DNA of 64,000 nt, taken from Dipteris shenzhenensis. Its lineage: Eukaryota > Polypodiophyta > Polypodiopsida > Gleicheniales. The notes below the pieces were generated by a model. The model was not told the origin of the DNA, made no database searches, and saw only the letters and a program-made list of their open reading frames with translations. Below, piece after piece: positions 32,684 through 43,120 of the stretch; position 1 is the stretch's first letter, and each line of letters begins with the position of its first letter. The DNA is taken from assembly GCA_047967505.1 (NCBI GenBank), contig CM106541.1; one strand, 5' to 3'. The translations under genes were made by a program, and so were the position numbers.

Positions 32684-34110
32684 TCGTTCTTCCTTTCTTC
32701 ATTTCTTTCTTCTTTCATCTACTTTTACTTCTTTCCGTCTCTTTCTCTATTTTCCTCTCTTTCTCGCTTTCTATATTTTCCTCTCTTGCTCTCTTTTCCT
32801 CTCTTTTCGCTCTTCCTCTCTTTCTCTCTTCCTCTCTTTCCTCTCTTTCCGAGGTCTTAGTCTTTAGTTGAGCTTTTGTGAGTTCCTCTACTATCCACAC
32901 TCTTAATCCTTTCCCCTCTTTTCCTCTCTTTCCTCTCCTTCTTTCTTCCTCTCTTTCCTCTTCGTCTCTTCCTCTCTTTCCTCTTCCTCTCTTTCTCTTT
33001 CGCTCTTCCTCTCTTCCTCTTTCCCTCCTTCTCTTTCTCTCTTTTCTTCTCTCTCTCTTTCTCCTTCTCTCTTTTCCTCTCTTTCTCTCTTTGTCTCTTC
33101 GGAGTCTCTTCGTCTTTCTCTTTCTCTTTCTCTTTCTCTTTCTCTTTCTCTTTCTCTTTCTCTTTCTCTCTCTTCCTCTCTTCCTCTCTTTCCTCCATTT
33201 CTCTCTTTCTCTTTTGCTCTCTTTTTCCTTTCTTTCTTTCTTTCTCTCTTTTCCTCCAATTTCTCTCTTTTGCTCTCTCTCTCTTCCTCCCTTCCTTTCT
33301 TTTTTCTTCCTTTCTTCTTTCTTACACTTCTCTTCTTTGCATCTGTTTTTGTCTTTCTCTTTCTCTTTTTCTCTCTTTCTATTTCTCTCTTCCTCTCTTT
33401 TCCTCACTTTCTCTCTTTCACTCTTTTGCTCTCTTCCTCTCTTACTTTCTTCCTCTCTTCCTCTCTTTCTCTCTTGCTCTCTCCCTCTTTGTCTCTTTCT
33501 CAAATCATCTCTTATCTCTGTTCCTTGCATTCATTCTTTCTTCTTTCTTCTTTCTTTCTTTCTTTCTTCTTTCTCCCTTTCTTTCTTCCTTTCTTTCTTT
33601 CTTCTTTCTTTCTTTCTTCTTTTTTCCTTTTCGTCTTTCTTCTCTCTTCCTTTCTTGTTTTTTACTTTCTTCTTTCCGCATTCTTTATGCAATTTTCACA
33701 TTTTTTTGCATTTCTTTCCGAATTGTTGTCTGCATTTTTGCATTTTTGCACTTTTTTATGTATTTCTGCATTCTTTTCCAAAATTTTGCATTCTTTTTGC
33801 ATTTCCACTCTTTTTCATATTTTGGCATTCTTTCCACATTTCCATACTGTTTTTTGTATTTTTGCATTCCCATGTTTTTGCTCCTTTTTCGCATTCTTTT
33901 TCGCATTTCTACATTGTTTTTTGCATTTTTGCATTCTTTTTTGCATTTTTGCATTCTTTTCTACATTTCCGCATTCTTTTTTGCATTTTTGCATTGTTTT
34001 TCCGCATTTTCGCATTCTTTTCCATTCTTTTTTGCATTTTTGCATTCTTTTCCTCTCTTTCTCTCTTCTCGTTTCCACTACTCTTTTTCATAATCATTTC
34101 TTGTCCTCTC
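30190..34110. repeat. giant polypyrimidine tract, (CTTCCTCTTTCTCTCTTT)-type, ~3.9 kb
   Basis: The plus strand is almost entirely C and T (TTCCTCTC, TTTCTCTC, TCTTTTCC), with pure (CT)n runs near 30860-30887, 32005-32034 and 32640-32680 and TTTCTTTC runs at 33535-33640. Breaks of mixed sequence at 31085-31330 and 32850-32900 carry a duplicated phrase (TCTTAGTCTTTAG..GAGTTCCTCTAC). Higher-order duplication is also visible (CTTGCTCTTCTTTTCA at 30780 and 31930). Long Ser/Leu/Phe ORFs on one strand and Arg/Glu/Lys ORFs on the other are by-products of the composition. Confidence 0.95.
33680..34050. repeat. TTTTTGCATTC tandem subarray
   Basis: At the right end of the pyrimidine tract the unit changes to TTTTTGCATT(CTTTT), repeated about twenty times with variants TTTCCACATT and TTTCCGCATT. 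This suggests a second expansion seeded from the edge of the tract. Confidence 0.85.
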
Positions 34111-35869
34111 CTCTTTTCTCTTCATGTCTCCTTCCTATCTTCTTATTTTGGCATTAGTATTTTTGCATTTTTGTAGTTTTATTTATTCATCTTTCCTTTT
34201 TAGTTTGGTTTATGTTTTATTTATTCAGCATGGATTCACAACACACGTCTTCCACTTCAAAATAGGCCAACCACTCTAGGGAGGCCATGGACTAATGAGT
34301 TGAGAGGACTTTGTAGCATAGATGAGCCCAGCCAACTTGGAGATTGTTGGCCCTTGGGTAAGGCCAATAGGATCACAAGTTTATGGCTATCACAGGAGTG
34401 CAGTTATGGAGTGCAGCCTCGTGTGGAGGTGGTCGAAGCAATAAAACTTTCTGGACTGAGCACCGTTCATAGTTAGAGGTGCTAAGGATTGTAGGTGGTC
34501 TAGCCAATAGCGAGTAGCAATGAGGCATACCAAGCGCGCAATGTCTTTTAGAAGGTGATTTGCGCTTTAGTAGAAGGCTATGTAATAGGACAAAGAGTAG
34601 AGTAGAGTATGACAAGTACTCTCCCTCTCACCTGAGCTTACTAGGATAGGAAGTTATTAAACTAAGTGTCCATTGCAAGCAAAGGTGCTTGGTTGTAAAG
34701 AGTATACCAATACAAGTCAGCTTCCTTTTTCTATTCATTATCTATTCATCTTTGGTGTTGTGCATTTGGTATTGTATTCCTAAATAATGTGAACTCAATT
34801 CTCCCATCACCATAAAATTCTCCCTTGAACAACTATGCCCAAACTCTGAGTGTTTAATGTTGGCATTTGTTCTGTCATGGGAGGACACTACACGAAGGAT
34901 TGCAAGAGTGAGCATCTTCATCAAGTATAATACAGGGTTGGGATAGCACCGAGCACCTTAAATTAGTCATGGTGAGTGAACCGAAGTGTCAATAGAAAGA
35001 TACCAATCTCTTATCTAGTCTCGGATCGCCTTATCTTGTGCCCCTCCTAGCGCATCGAGTCTCCCTAGTGCAGTAGCATCAACATCAGGGATGATTTTTT
35101 CATGTTAGTTTTGTTAAGAAGCAAAACTTTTATGTTGGTGTTGAAAATTTGTATGCCCTAATAAAAATAAATGTTTGAAACGTTCGCCAGGATTTGAAAC
35201 GTTGGTGTGAAAATTTTTGATGTTTTGCAAGGATTTACACATTTTACTTATCAATTAAAAAGAAAATATACAACAATGTGCTATAATCTATCAATATTGT
35301 GAAACTAAAAAATATATCTTGATGAACTTTCACTAGGATTTTATATTAATATTATGTACACCTTCGATAAAAACATCCATGATCAGCATTGCCTACCCGA
35401 CAAGGGGGTCTCTTGCCACATTTAGTTAGGCATCATTGTCTAGGGGCCAGCAGCATGCCTCTAGGAAGATCATATGAAGGGTAGTTATTGTAGTGGAGGT
35501 ACAATCTTGCAGATGTGGATGAGATGACAGCTTGCCAATGGTCCCTGTTTTAGGCAATTTTGCTCGTTCCTACCTCATATGGCATGTTGTAACTCTTACC
35601 TTCTGATAAAACACATACAATAGTGGGACAAAATGAGGTTGAAACAAGCTGTTATATCCTGCCCCACATTAAAAAATTAGCTTTTGTATTGTGTCGGTAT
35701 GTACCAATGCTTTTCCCAGTGTCGGTACTATACCGATATACCGACACTCATACCAATGAGCATTAATGGACACTAATATCGCCAATTTACTTATGCTTTG
35801 CACCCTCACAATAAAAAAGTTATTTTCGTCAGTATTTCTATCCAAAACCGAAGAATACCTTGTAGTGAA
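34111..35869. other. intergenic, no gene seen
   Basis: No domain, repeat array or RNA gene is supported. The GTCGGTA/TACCGAC palindromic cluster at 35690-35755 is the only structure noticed. Confidence 0.4.
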
Positions 35870-36175
35870 TAAAAAAGATATCATATATTTATGGAAAATA
35901 AATAATATAATTTATACAAATTGCATAAATAATATTATATTAAATTTAATTAATATTATATTAGATAAAAATAATATATTATATTAAATATAATGTAATA
36001 TAATTTTATTTTATTTTATTTTTAATTATATTATATAGAAATTTTAATATTATATTTAAAAATAATATATTATTATAAATAATAGTGTAGTAAAAATAAT
36101 ATTATATACATAACTTTTATATTTATAAAATATATGAATATATTTTTTTTTAATTATAAAATAACTCATAATATG
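35870..36175. repeat. extreme AT-rich tract (TAATATTATAT motifs)
   Basis: Over 300 bp is almost free of G and C, with TAATAATAT, ATATTATATT and TTTTATTTTATT motifs. It could act as a matrix-attachment or unwinding region. Nothing coding is present. Confidence 0.8.
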
Positions 36176-36339
36176 GAAGAACCATAGGTTTGAGAAGTGT
36201 GCGCTCCATGGGTGGATTAGTTAGTGTGAACAAAAAAACTTTAAAACTCTATTAAAAGTAGTAAATTATGCAAATTGTTTAAATAATATATAAAAATAAT
36301 AAATAAGTCTCAATATATTGTACATAAACTAAAAGTTGG

Positions 36340-36500
36340 TATAAAAGTGACGAATCCATCAGGTAGTCTAGGCTCAGAGGTCAGGGTCCACTTACCTGCC
36401 ACCATCCAGACAAAACAATATGTTAGAATATCATAGTTTTGTGAGGGAAGACAGGTAATGCTTGTAAACCCCTGCTTGTTAACGCTTCTACCACAGAGCA
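36340..36500. repeat. dispersed repeat, GGTAGTCTRGGCTC family
   Basis: ATCCATCAGGTAGTCTAGGCTC, GAGGTCAGGGTCCACTTACC and GGTAATGCTTGT..CCTGCTTGTTA also occur in the same order at 51352-51500 with about 80% agreement by eye. A fragment (GAATCCATCC) remains at 57304. It belongs to an unidentified repeat family that is part of block Y. Confidence 0.7.
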
Positions 36501-36639
36501 AGACACCTATCAAGATTCTAAAATGATTAGAAACATGGGGCATAAAAGATTTGAAATTAACAAGGGGGGATCCCGCTTCCATACAATAGTCATACCCATT
36601 AGAGATAAGCACATGAACTAGAAGCATGATGCATAATGA

Positions 36640-37285
36640 AAATCCCTTAAAATTACTTAATTTAAGGCTTGCAACAAAGTATCATACCCATAGAAGACAA
36701 GCACATAGCACACTGATACATATTTTTTAATCACCCAGAGATCATGCATGGTAAAAAATAAGAAAATATGCATTCCAAATAATGCAAAAGGGTATAATAA
36801 TTTGAAATGTCTTTAAACTAGGTAAGCTTGAGTCATGTGCAAAGTACGATAACCATAGAACACAAGCGCATAAACTAGTGCACATTAATGTTTTTTTTTC
36901 AACACTCAATGCATGATGCATGGTAAGAAACAAGGAGATCTGCATTTCAAACCATGCAAATGATATCTCATGGGCATGATACTTTGCACAAGACTTAAAA
37001 TAAGTAAGATTAAAGTCTATACAATGTATCATACCCATTGGAGACAAGTACATAGGCTAGAATCACACTGACGCATATTTTTTAATGCCCAGGCATCGTT
37101 CATGGTAAGAAACAAGCAAATATATTTCCTAACCATTGACATGATATTAGATGGCTATGCTACTTTGCTGAAGCCTTAAACCAAGAAAATTCAAGACCTA
37201 CGCAAAGTATCATATCCATCAGAGACCCATAGGCTAGAAGTACACATGCATATTTTTTAGCACCCTTACATCATTCACTAATTCC
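36640..37285. repeat. palindromic satellite-like array, ~190-bp units
   Basis: Three to four units, each roughly TTTAAGGCTTGTGCAAAGTA, TCATACCCAT, an internal CATGCATGGTAAGAAACAAG, then ATGGGTATGATACTTTGCAC and AGACTTAAA. The unit ends are inverted repeats of each other, so every unit can form a hairpin. A second block of the same family is at 38355-38865. Confidence 0.8.
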
Positions 37286-37289
37286 TAAA

Positions 37290-38354
37290 TTAGTTTATTA
37301 TTTTGTAAATACTCCGTAGTTTATGATTTACTAAAATTCTTCAATTAGTTTATGATTTGTTTATTATTTGATTCTTAACTTACTTTTAATAAAAATAATA
37401 TTATATCGATATCTTTAAATTAATTGAAGCTATAATTTATTGCAAATTATATTATAATAAGAAAATTTAGCCACCCTTATTTGAGCTTCATGTGCCGTGT
37501 TGTTAAAAGGTTTTATTTTACACACACACACACACACACACATTTCTCATTTCTCTTGCTTACATGCACTCATGATGTGCACACACACTTCCTCACCTTT
37601 ACTTACCCCCCCCGCCCGATGTATAACTTAGGCGTTTTATCTTCTTTAATTTATTGAGTAATGGTGAACCTTTTTATCTAATCTTATTGATATGCCTAAA
37701 CACCCTTATTTAAATCTTATTTTCAATTTTATTCTATGAGCCAGCCCCCTTCTCCCCTTAGGTAAAAATCTTTTTTCCTTCTTTAATTGATGATGGCTTT
37801 ATAAGTTATGATAATAAGCTTGTATGGCTGATGAAAAAAACTTAATTATGGCTTATGAATAATAAACACACACACACAGCCCTTAGGGTACTATACCCAC
37901 TCACCCTTTGGTAGTATGATAATTATTGGATTTGGTTAATGCCCTCAAGAGTAGTAGGTTACTTAGAAGATTTTATTAATGATTTATTTCTAGACTAATG
38001 CCCCTAAGCTAGCTAATGACCCTAACTAATTGATTCCCCTTACTTGACTAATAATCTTAAGTGTTACTTAATACTCATCGTGTCCCTACACTATACTATA
38101 TTGATCCCCTACACACCCTAACTACCTCCTTAACATTCTCTTATCATACTACCCCCCTTATTTTTCTTTTCTCATGGTCACAATCTTATCTAACCCCTAA
38201 TTATTATCTCCACAACCCACTCTCTTTAAAATCCCTTTTACCCCAACCATATCCCAACCCAAGCCCCAAAACTCCCCTTATCATAAACTCCCTTAACTAT
38301 TTTAACCCCCTAACTAATTTCCCCTTAACCCTTACACGCACCATTTGCAAAATC
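37290..38354. other. AT-rich and C-rich spacer, (CA)n, no gene
   Basis: Contains a (CA)n run (about 37519-37540), CCCCCCCGCCC at 37606, a second short (CA)n at 37866, and a C/T/A-rich stretch 38090-38300 poor in G. No gene is seen. Confidence 0.5.
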
Positions 38355-38865
38355 GCTAAACATACTTAGTTTAAGGCTTGTGAAAAGTCACACCCTTCAT
38401 ATATCAATTGCATGGCTTGGAACGCATATCACCTTTTTTTTACGATGCATGATGAGTGAGTGTTAAAAAATATGTATAAATATCCTATGTGCTTGCCTTG
38501 GATGGGTATAATACTTTGTACATGCCTTTAAAAAAGTAAATTTATGGCCTATGAAAAGTATCATACCCATGAGATATCATTTTGTATGGTTTGCAATGCA
38601 TATTTTTTCATTTCTTATCATGCATCATTATGCATGATGCATGTATGGTTTGCAATGCATATTTTCTCATTTCTTATTCATGCAACATGCATGAGTGTTG
38701 AAAGATATGCATCAGTGTGCTTCTAGCCTAGTTTCTTATCTTTGATGGGTATAATACTTTGCACATGCTTAAACCTACTTAGTTTAAGGCATGTGTATAG
38801 TATCATACCCATTGGATATCAGCTGCGTGGGTTGGAATGCATATTTTTCTTATTTTTTACTCTAA
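38355..38865. repeat. palindromic satellite-like array, second block
   Basis: Units with ACTTAGTTTAAGGC, AAAGTATCATACCCAT, ATGCATATTTTT and GGGTATAATACTTTGCACATG are shared with 36640-37285. An internal 60-bp doublet (TATGGTTTGCAATGCATATT at 38584 and 38644) is present. Confidence 0.75.
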
Positions 38866-39165
38866 AAATTTACCATAAACCCTGAATCCTAACCCCTAAA
38901 CCCTAAACCCTAGATCTTATACCATAAACCCTAAACCCTAGAGCTTAGACACTAGACCCTAGACCCTCGATTCTAAATTCTAAACTCTTGACCATATACA
39001 CTAAGCTTTAGGCTCTAAACCTTAAATCCTAAACCTAAAACCCTAGACCCTAAACCCTTGACCCTTGACCTTGCATCTAGACCCTAGAACCTAGACCCTA
39101 AACTCTAGATCATAACCGTAAACCCTTATCCCAAGATCCTAAACCCTAGCTAAACCCTAAACCAA
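38866..39165. repeat. degenerate interstitial telomere-like CCCTAAA tract
   Basis: Longer than its counterpart at 1741-1935 and better preserved at its left end (CCCTAAACCCTAAACCCTAG). It borders the second copy of the segmental duplication. Confidence 0.8.
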
Positions 39166-40669
39166 GTAGCAAATAATTTGTAAAATATCTTGACTTGAAC
39201 AATTATAGGTTGTGTTGCACCCAACTTATTGCCGCAAGATATAGGTTGAAGTGCACACAACCTGTTGTTCAAATCAAAAAAGTATAGTGATTTGATCAAA
39301 GGGTTGTGTACGGTAACACGTTGTATGCACCCCCCGACCTATTGGTCAAGCAACACGTTAGGATCTAGAGTTTAGGATTTAGGGTTCGAGAAGCTTCTAT
39401 TTATTAATCTGACATAAAATTAAGGATTTCTAGGGTTAAAGATTACAACTTAGAGATCCATTGGGCTTTTTTTCAAAGTTGCTAACCTTTTTATTTAAAA
39501 AAATCTATTCACCCTAACAAAGGTTTAAATGTGGTGTTATATAGGAACAATGAAGCAGTAGACCGAACAAGTAAAAGTGTAATGATGAAAATGCAATACC
39601 ACAATTAAATGACTTTGAAAGAGATTCAAAAGCATAGGATAACATATTCTATGCCTTGTTCCAAACAAATGTTAAACTCCTAATATGCTTTTTAGTCAAA
39701 TGGTGTATCTATATACCACCTATATGTTTAGTTCAACAAATGTTTTCCATATATTCTCATATTTTCACTATCAAACACACTCGAGAGAGTCGCTATGTAT
39801 AAGCCCTCTATGTTGCATGCGTTCAAGACCTATGTGTAAAACCCCCTATTTGTTTTTGTAAGTGAAAATGTGAGGAAAATTGAAATTAAAATATACCCTT
39901 GTTTTAAATTCATGTGATAGTCACATATATTATAGAGTGATAGGAGAGTAAACCCCCCCTCCCCCTTTGAGATCAAACATTGTAGAAGGAGGTAGAGATG
40001 AGCTGCTTGTGTTATAATTAAACCAAAGTTTGAAACTTACAACATCATTATTGAGTGGAGGTCACCACTTATAACTTTGGTGAATTTTTAGCTTTATTAA
40101 GCATGAAGCAACATTGAGTGGAGGTGACCAGTTCTAGAAAAATTCCAAACGAAGCAAGATTGTCCAAAAATTTTGAAATTTAACTTTTCATTTGGAAAGG
40201 ATTTTCAGGTTCTATTGAAAAATGTAAAAAACGTGCAAAATTAATGAAATGGATGTTTACTTTGAACTTCAAGAATATGGTGTTAAGAATGGATATTTCA
40301 CCTTAGTGGAAATAATCAATTGCCTTCATTTTATTATGGATTTAAATTATATGGAAAATTGTTTCTATTCCTTGGTTTAGCTTTAATTCACAAAAACTTT
40401 TGAAGCTTTACGCATTTTCTATTTGCTTTATATTCTTAATTAAAAAGGCAATTTAATTTAAGTTTTGCTAGCATGTACTATGATTCTCATTGGTTGAGAA
40501 TATTATTGTAATTAAACTTAAAGTCATTTGTTTTGCGAAGATATTTAATTGCTACCTTATAATCTATCACATTTTTCATAGGTGTACAAAAGAATGTAAA
40601 AAAAAGAGCAAGACTTAACAACAAGAAACTATTTTGTTTTTTTATGAAACAAAAATACACCGGCACCCA

Positions 40670-40700
40670 CACATACACACACACAGAGGGAGAGAGAGAA
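40670..40700. repeat. short (CA)n/(GA)n microsatellite
   Basis: ACACATACACACACACAGAGGGAGAGAGAG, homologous to ACACACACATAGAGGGAGAG at about 4142 in copy 1. Confidence 0.6.
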
Positions 40701-41629
40701 TGAGTGGGTGGGGGGGAGTGATTTTGATTATATGGTCCAAGAATTGACACCATAAGCATAGATAAAGGGTAAGAGGACAGAAAGAAAAGGGAGCCAACCT
40801 TCACTTCTAATAAGTGGGAGAGGGCCATTAATTAGGACTTGTAAACAAGGAGTAGAGCCTTGTTATGAATTTTAAGAAGGGGTCACCTAATGTGCATCTA
40901 ACCCTTCATTAACTTATTCAAACCTTTCACTATAGCTAATTTGATAAGTTGGACCAAAATTATCTCACCACCTCTTACATTTCCCCCTAAGAGGGATAAC
41001 AGAGTATTAAAAGCAAATAGTCTAGTTGAGAAGGAAAAACCAATAACAATAAAAAAAGCATGTAATTTAAGACTAATCTCTCCACTCATCATTAGAAACT
41101 TGGAGGGACTTATTACATAAATAATAAAGATAGAGGTACAATGCTTTAATGTGACTAAGGGACTTAAGAGATGGACAAGTATGGCATGATGCATTGGGAT
41201 GTGCTCTAGGGGGGAATGAAAGCATATGGTTGGAAAAGAAGTACGCGCTTGAGACGTAGACACAGATTGAGAGATTGCAAATCTACTTTGAAGGAGTCCA
41301 TAAGTCTTACAGGTAACCGTTCACGGTTGGAGATTTTGTACAGTGGGGAAGTGAGCCGGTGCAAGCTACCAATCGCTCTTAAGGCGATGGTCTTTGAAAT
41401 AGTTAATGGGAAGACCATGCGAAACAGTATTTACATGCAAATTTAATCTATGGCTTAGCCTAGATCTTGTAGCAGCTAGCGAGCTCCGGCTGAATCTATG
41501 GCTAGATCTTGAACCGTCTAGCTAGAGAGCTTGCATTGCGCAGCTGAGGGTGTGAGATGTGATAGAGAACAGCTTGCTGATTTACATCAGGAAAGACATA
41601 GAAGGAGAGAAGAGAGAGGCTTAGTCAAC

Positions 41630-43036
41630 CTAGATGTTGTAGAGGCTTCTTTCTATGGCATGCATGGTATTCACCTCCGTCTGCAGGAACTTCAGATACT
41701 TCGCAGCCTCATCTAACAGGGAGGCTTTGTTCATTTTAGTTCCCCCTGGCACCATCATCCGCAAAACACGTAGCCTCTCGACGATGCTCTCTCTTCGATG
41801 CCGAGCTGCAACGCTTTGTGGGTTCTTTGAGATGTTCACGTTTCTCCTCTTTTTGGGCCTATCGATGATTACGTTGCTGATTTCGATGGGCCTTAAAGCA
41901 GCTGCTCTATACAACCCTTCTTTGGCTTTGGACAGACGAGTAACCTGGTTTTCCTCGACGTTGCAAGACAGATGGCTAGTAGATACAACACTCGTTTTCC
42001 CACGGAGCAATTCGGTGCTGGTGGTCGTAGAAGGATGGATTCTTCGTGTCGTTCCTCCACAGCATTGGTCGATGCCTTGCAAGCTGACATTCTTCTTCGC
42101 TTTCGACCATGATTTCAGGAGATCCTGACATGGCTGATGATCTCCAGGACTATTTCTGGAGGGAAACCAAGCACGGCCACCTCCTGCTCCGCCAAGAGGA
42201 ACGTTTTTGCAGGTTGAGGAGGAGTTTGGGCGGGTTGAAACTGCCGGAGGAGGAGGAAGCAGCCCAGACGACGTCGCAGTGGACGACCAGGAGTTGCTAA
42301 TTTGGCGGTTAAGTGGCAGATGGGACATGACTTGGGGAGCTAATGCCACGAGCTGATTCAGCTCATCACTCGGCGGATCGAACTCCTTTTCGGTAACGTC
42401 CACGAAGCTTGGGATCCCTTCGAACGCGCATGACAGAAAATTCTCAGCATGGCTCGCAGGCCATCGCCCTGCGACTTTTGTAACCGTTGTCAACCCGTCT
42501 GTGCCTTCGGAGTCTTGCTGCAGATCGTTTCGCGCAGCCTGAGGTAGAGAATTTCTATTAACCGAAAGATCAGGGAAATGTGCATTCCCAGACCACATCC
42601 AATCCTTCGGAGCGAACACCATATCAGGTGCAGCCAGATGTTCCCACTGGAAATCGTTATCAGAGGCTGCTGCACTATACAAGTCAGAGAGAGGGGGTCT
42701 GGAAGGCGAGGAGAGGGACAATTCCAGCTCCTCCTGGAGTTCAAAAGGGATATACAGAGCATGACTCGATGCACCGGAGCTGAGCTGGTCATCAGAAAGG
42801 CTTGGCAAGAGAAAAAGCTCGTCCAGAACGACCATGGGGGGTGGTGCATGGACGTTGCTCGGGCTCAGATGCTGGGGCAGGGAAGGCTGGGAAGAAAACC
42901 ATGCAGGGTCAGAGGAAGAGAACGAGGAGGAGGGGAAACAAGGCAAGAGGTCTTCATGGAGGAAGTCTGGGAGAGACATGGAGGGGCACGGGAAAGAGAG
43001 AGTAGGAGCGTGAAAGAATGAGTCGATAATGAACAA
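41630..43036 (-). CDS. bHLH transcription factor, HECATE/IND-like (VIIIb), paralog 2
   Basis: A 468-residue intronless frame. The bHLH domain is at about residues 402-455: basic segment RPKKRRNVNISKNPQSVAAR then HRRES, helix 1 IVERLRVLRMM, loop VPGGTKMN, helix 2 KASLLDEAAKYLKFLQ. The protein ends soon after, with IERSLYNI, the natural short C-terminus lost in paralog 1. Conserved N-terminal blocks shared with the paralog are SSDPAWFSSQPSLP, MVVLDELFLLPSLS, FELQEELELSLSSPS and APKDWMWSGNAHFPDLS. The more probable start is the second ATG at 42979 (MSLPDFLHEDLLPCF), because the same ATG is preserved in paralog 1. The first 19 residues may be 5' UTR. HEC/IND factors act in the nucleus on developmental patterning in flowering plants; the role outside them is unknown to me. 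Both paralogs carry Ser-Ile-Val where relatives have Arg-Ile-Ser after HRRE. Confidence 0.9.
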   Translation of the reverse strand: MFIIDSFFHAPTLSFPCPSMSLPDFLHEDLLPCFPSSSFSSSDPAWFSSQPSLPQHLSPSNVHAPPPMVVLDELFLLPSLSDDQLSSGASSHALYIPFELQEELELSLSSPSRPPLSDLYSAAASDNDFQWEHLAAPDMVFAPKDWMWSGNAHFPDLSVNRNSLPQAARNDLQQDSEGTDGLTTVTKVAGRWPASHAENFLSCAFEGIPSFVDVTEKEFDPPSDELNQLVALAPQVMSHLPLNRQISNSWSSTATSSGLLPPPPAVSTRPNSSSTCKNVPLGGAGGGRAWFPSRNSPGDHQPCQDLLKSWSKAKKNVSLQGIDQCCGGTTRRIHPSTTTSTELLRGKTSVVSTSHLSCNVEENQVTRLSKAKEGLYRAAALRPIEISNVIIDRPKKRRNVNISKNPQSVAARHRRESIVERLRVLRMMVPGGTKMNKASLLDEAAKYLKFLQTEVNTMHAIERSLYNI

Positions 43037-43120
43037 GAAGAAGAAGAAGGAGAAGAGGAGATCAAGCAGGCGGCTGATGTGAATGAAGATGAAGAAGAAG
43101 AAGAAGAAGAAGAAGGTGCA
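43035..43120. repeat. GAA microsatellite in the 5' leader of the bHLH gene
   Basis: AAGAAGAAGAAGAAGG and GAAGAAGAAGAAGAAGAAGAAGG tracts lie just upstream of the coding region. The corresponding tract in copy 1 (7897-7925) differs in length and is read there as poly-Ser on the minus strand. Confidence 0.8.

Noticed and set aside
29995-33530. ORFs of 200-430 codons rich in Ser/Leu/Phe (plus) or Arg/Glu/Lys (minus)
   Set aside because: They are by-products of a polypyrimidine tract; all three frames on each strand stay open and no domain is present.
36640-37285. CRISPR-like array
   Set aside because: Units are palindromic throughout, with no conserved repeat/variable spacer pattern; the genome is eukaryotic.
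42105-42170. Hammerhead-like core on the plus strand (CTGATGA, 7-bp stem, GGAAAC, and CCATG/CATGG as stem I)
   Set aside because: The cleavage-site UH is replaced by GA, stem III pairs poorly, and the sequence is the antisense of bHLH coding DNA; paralog 1 does not keep stem II.
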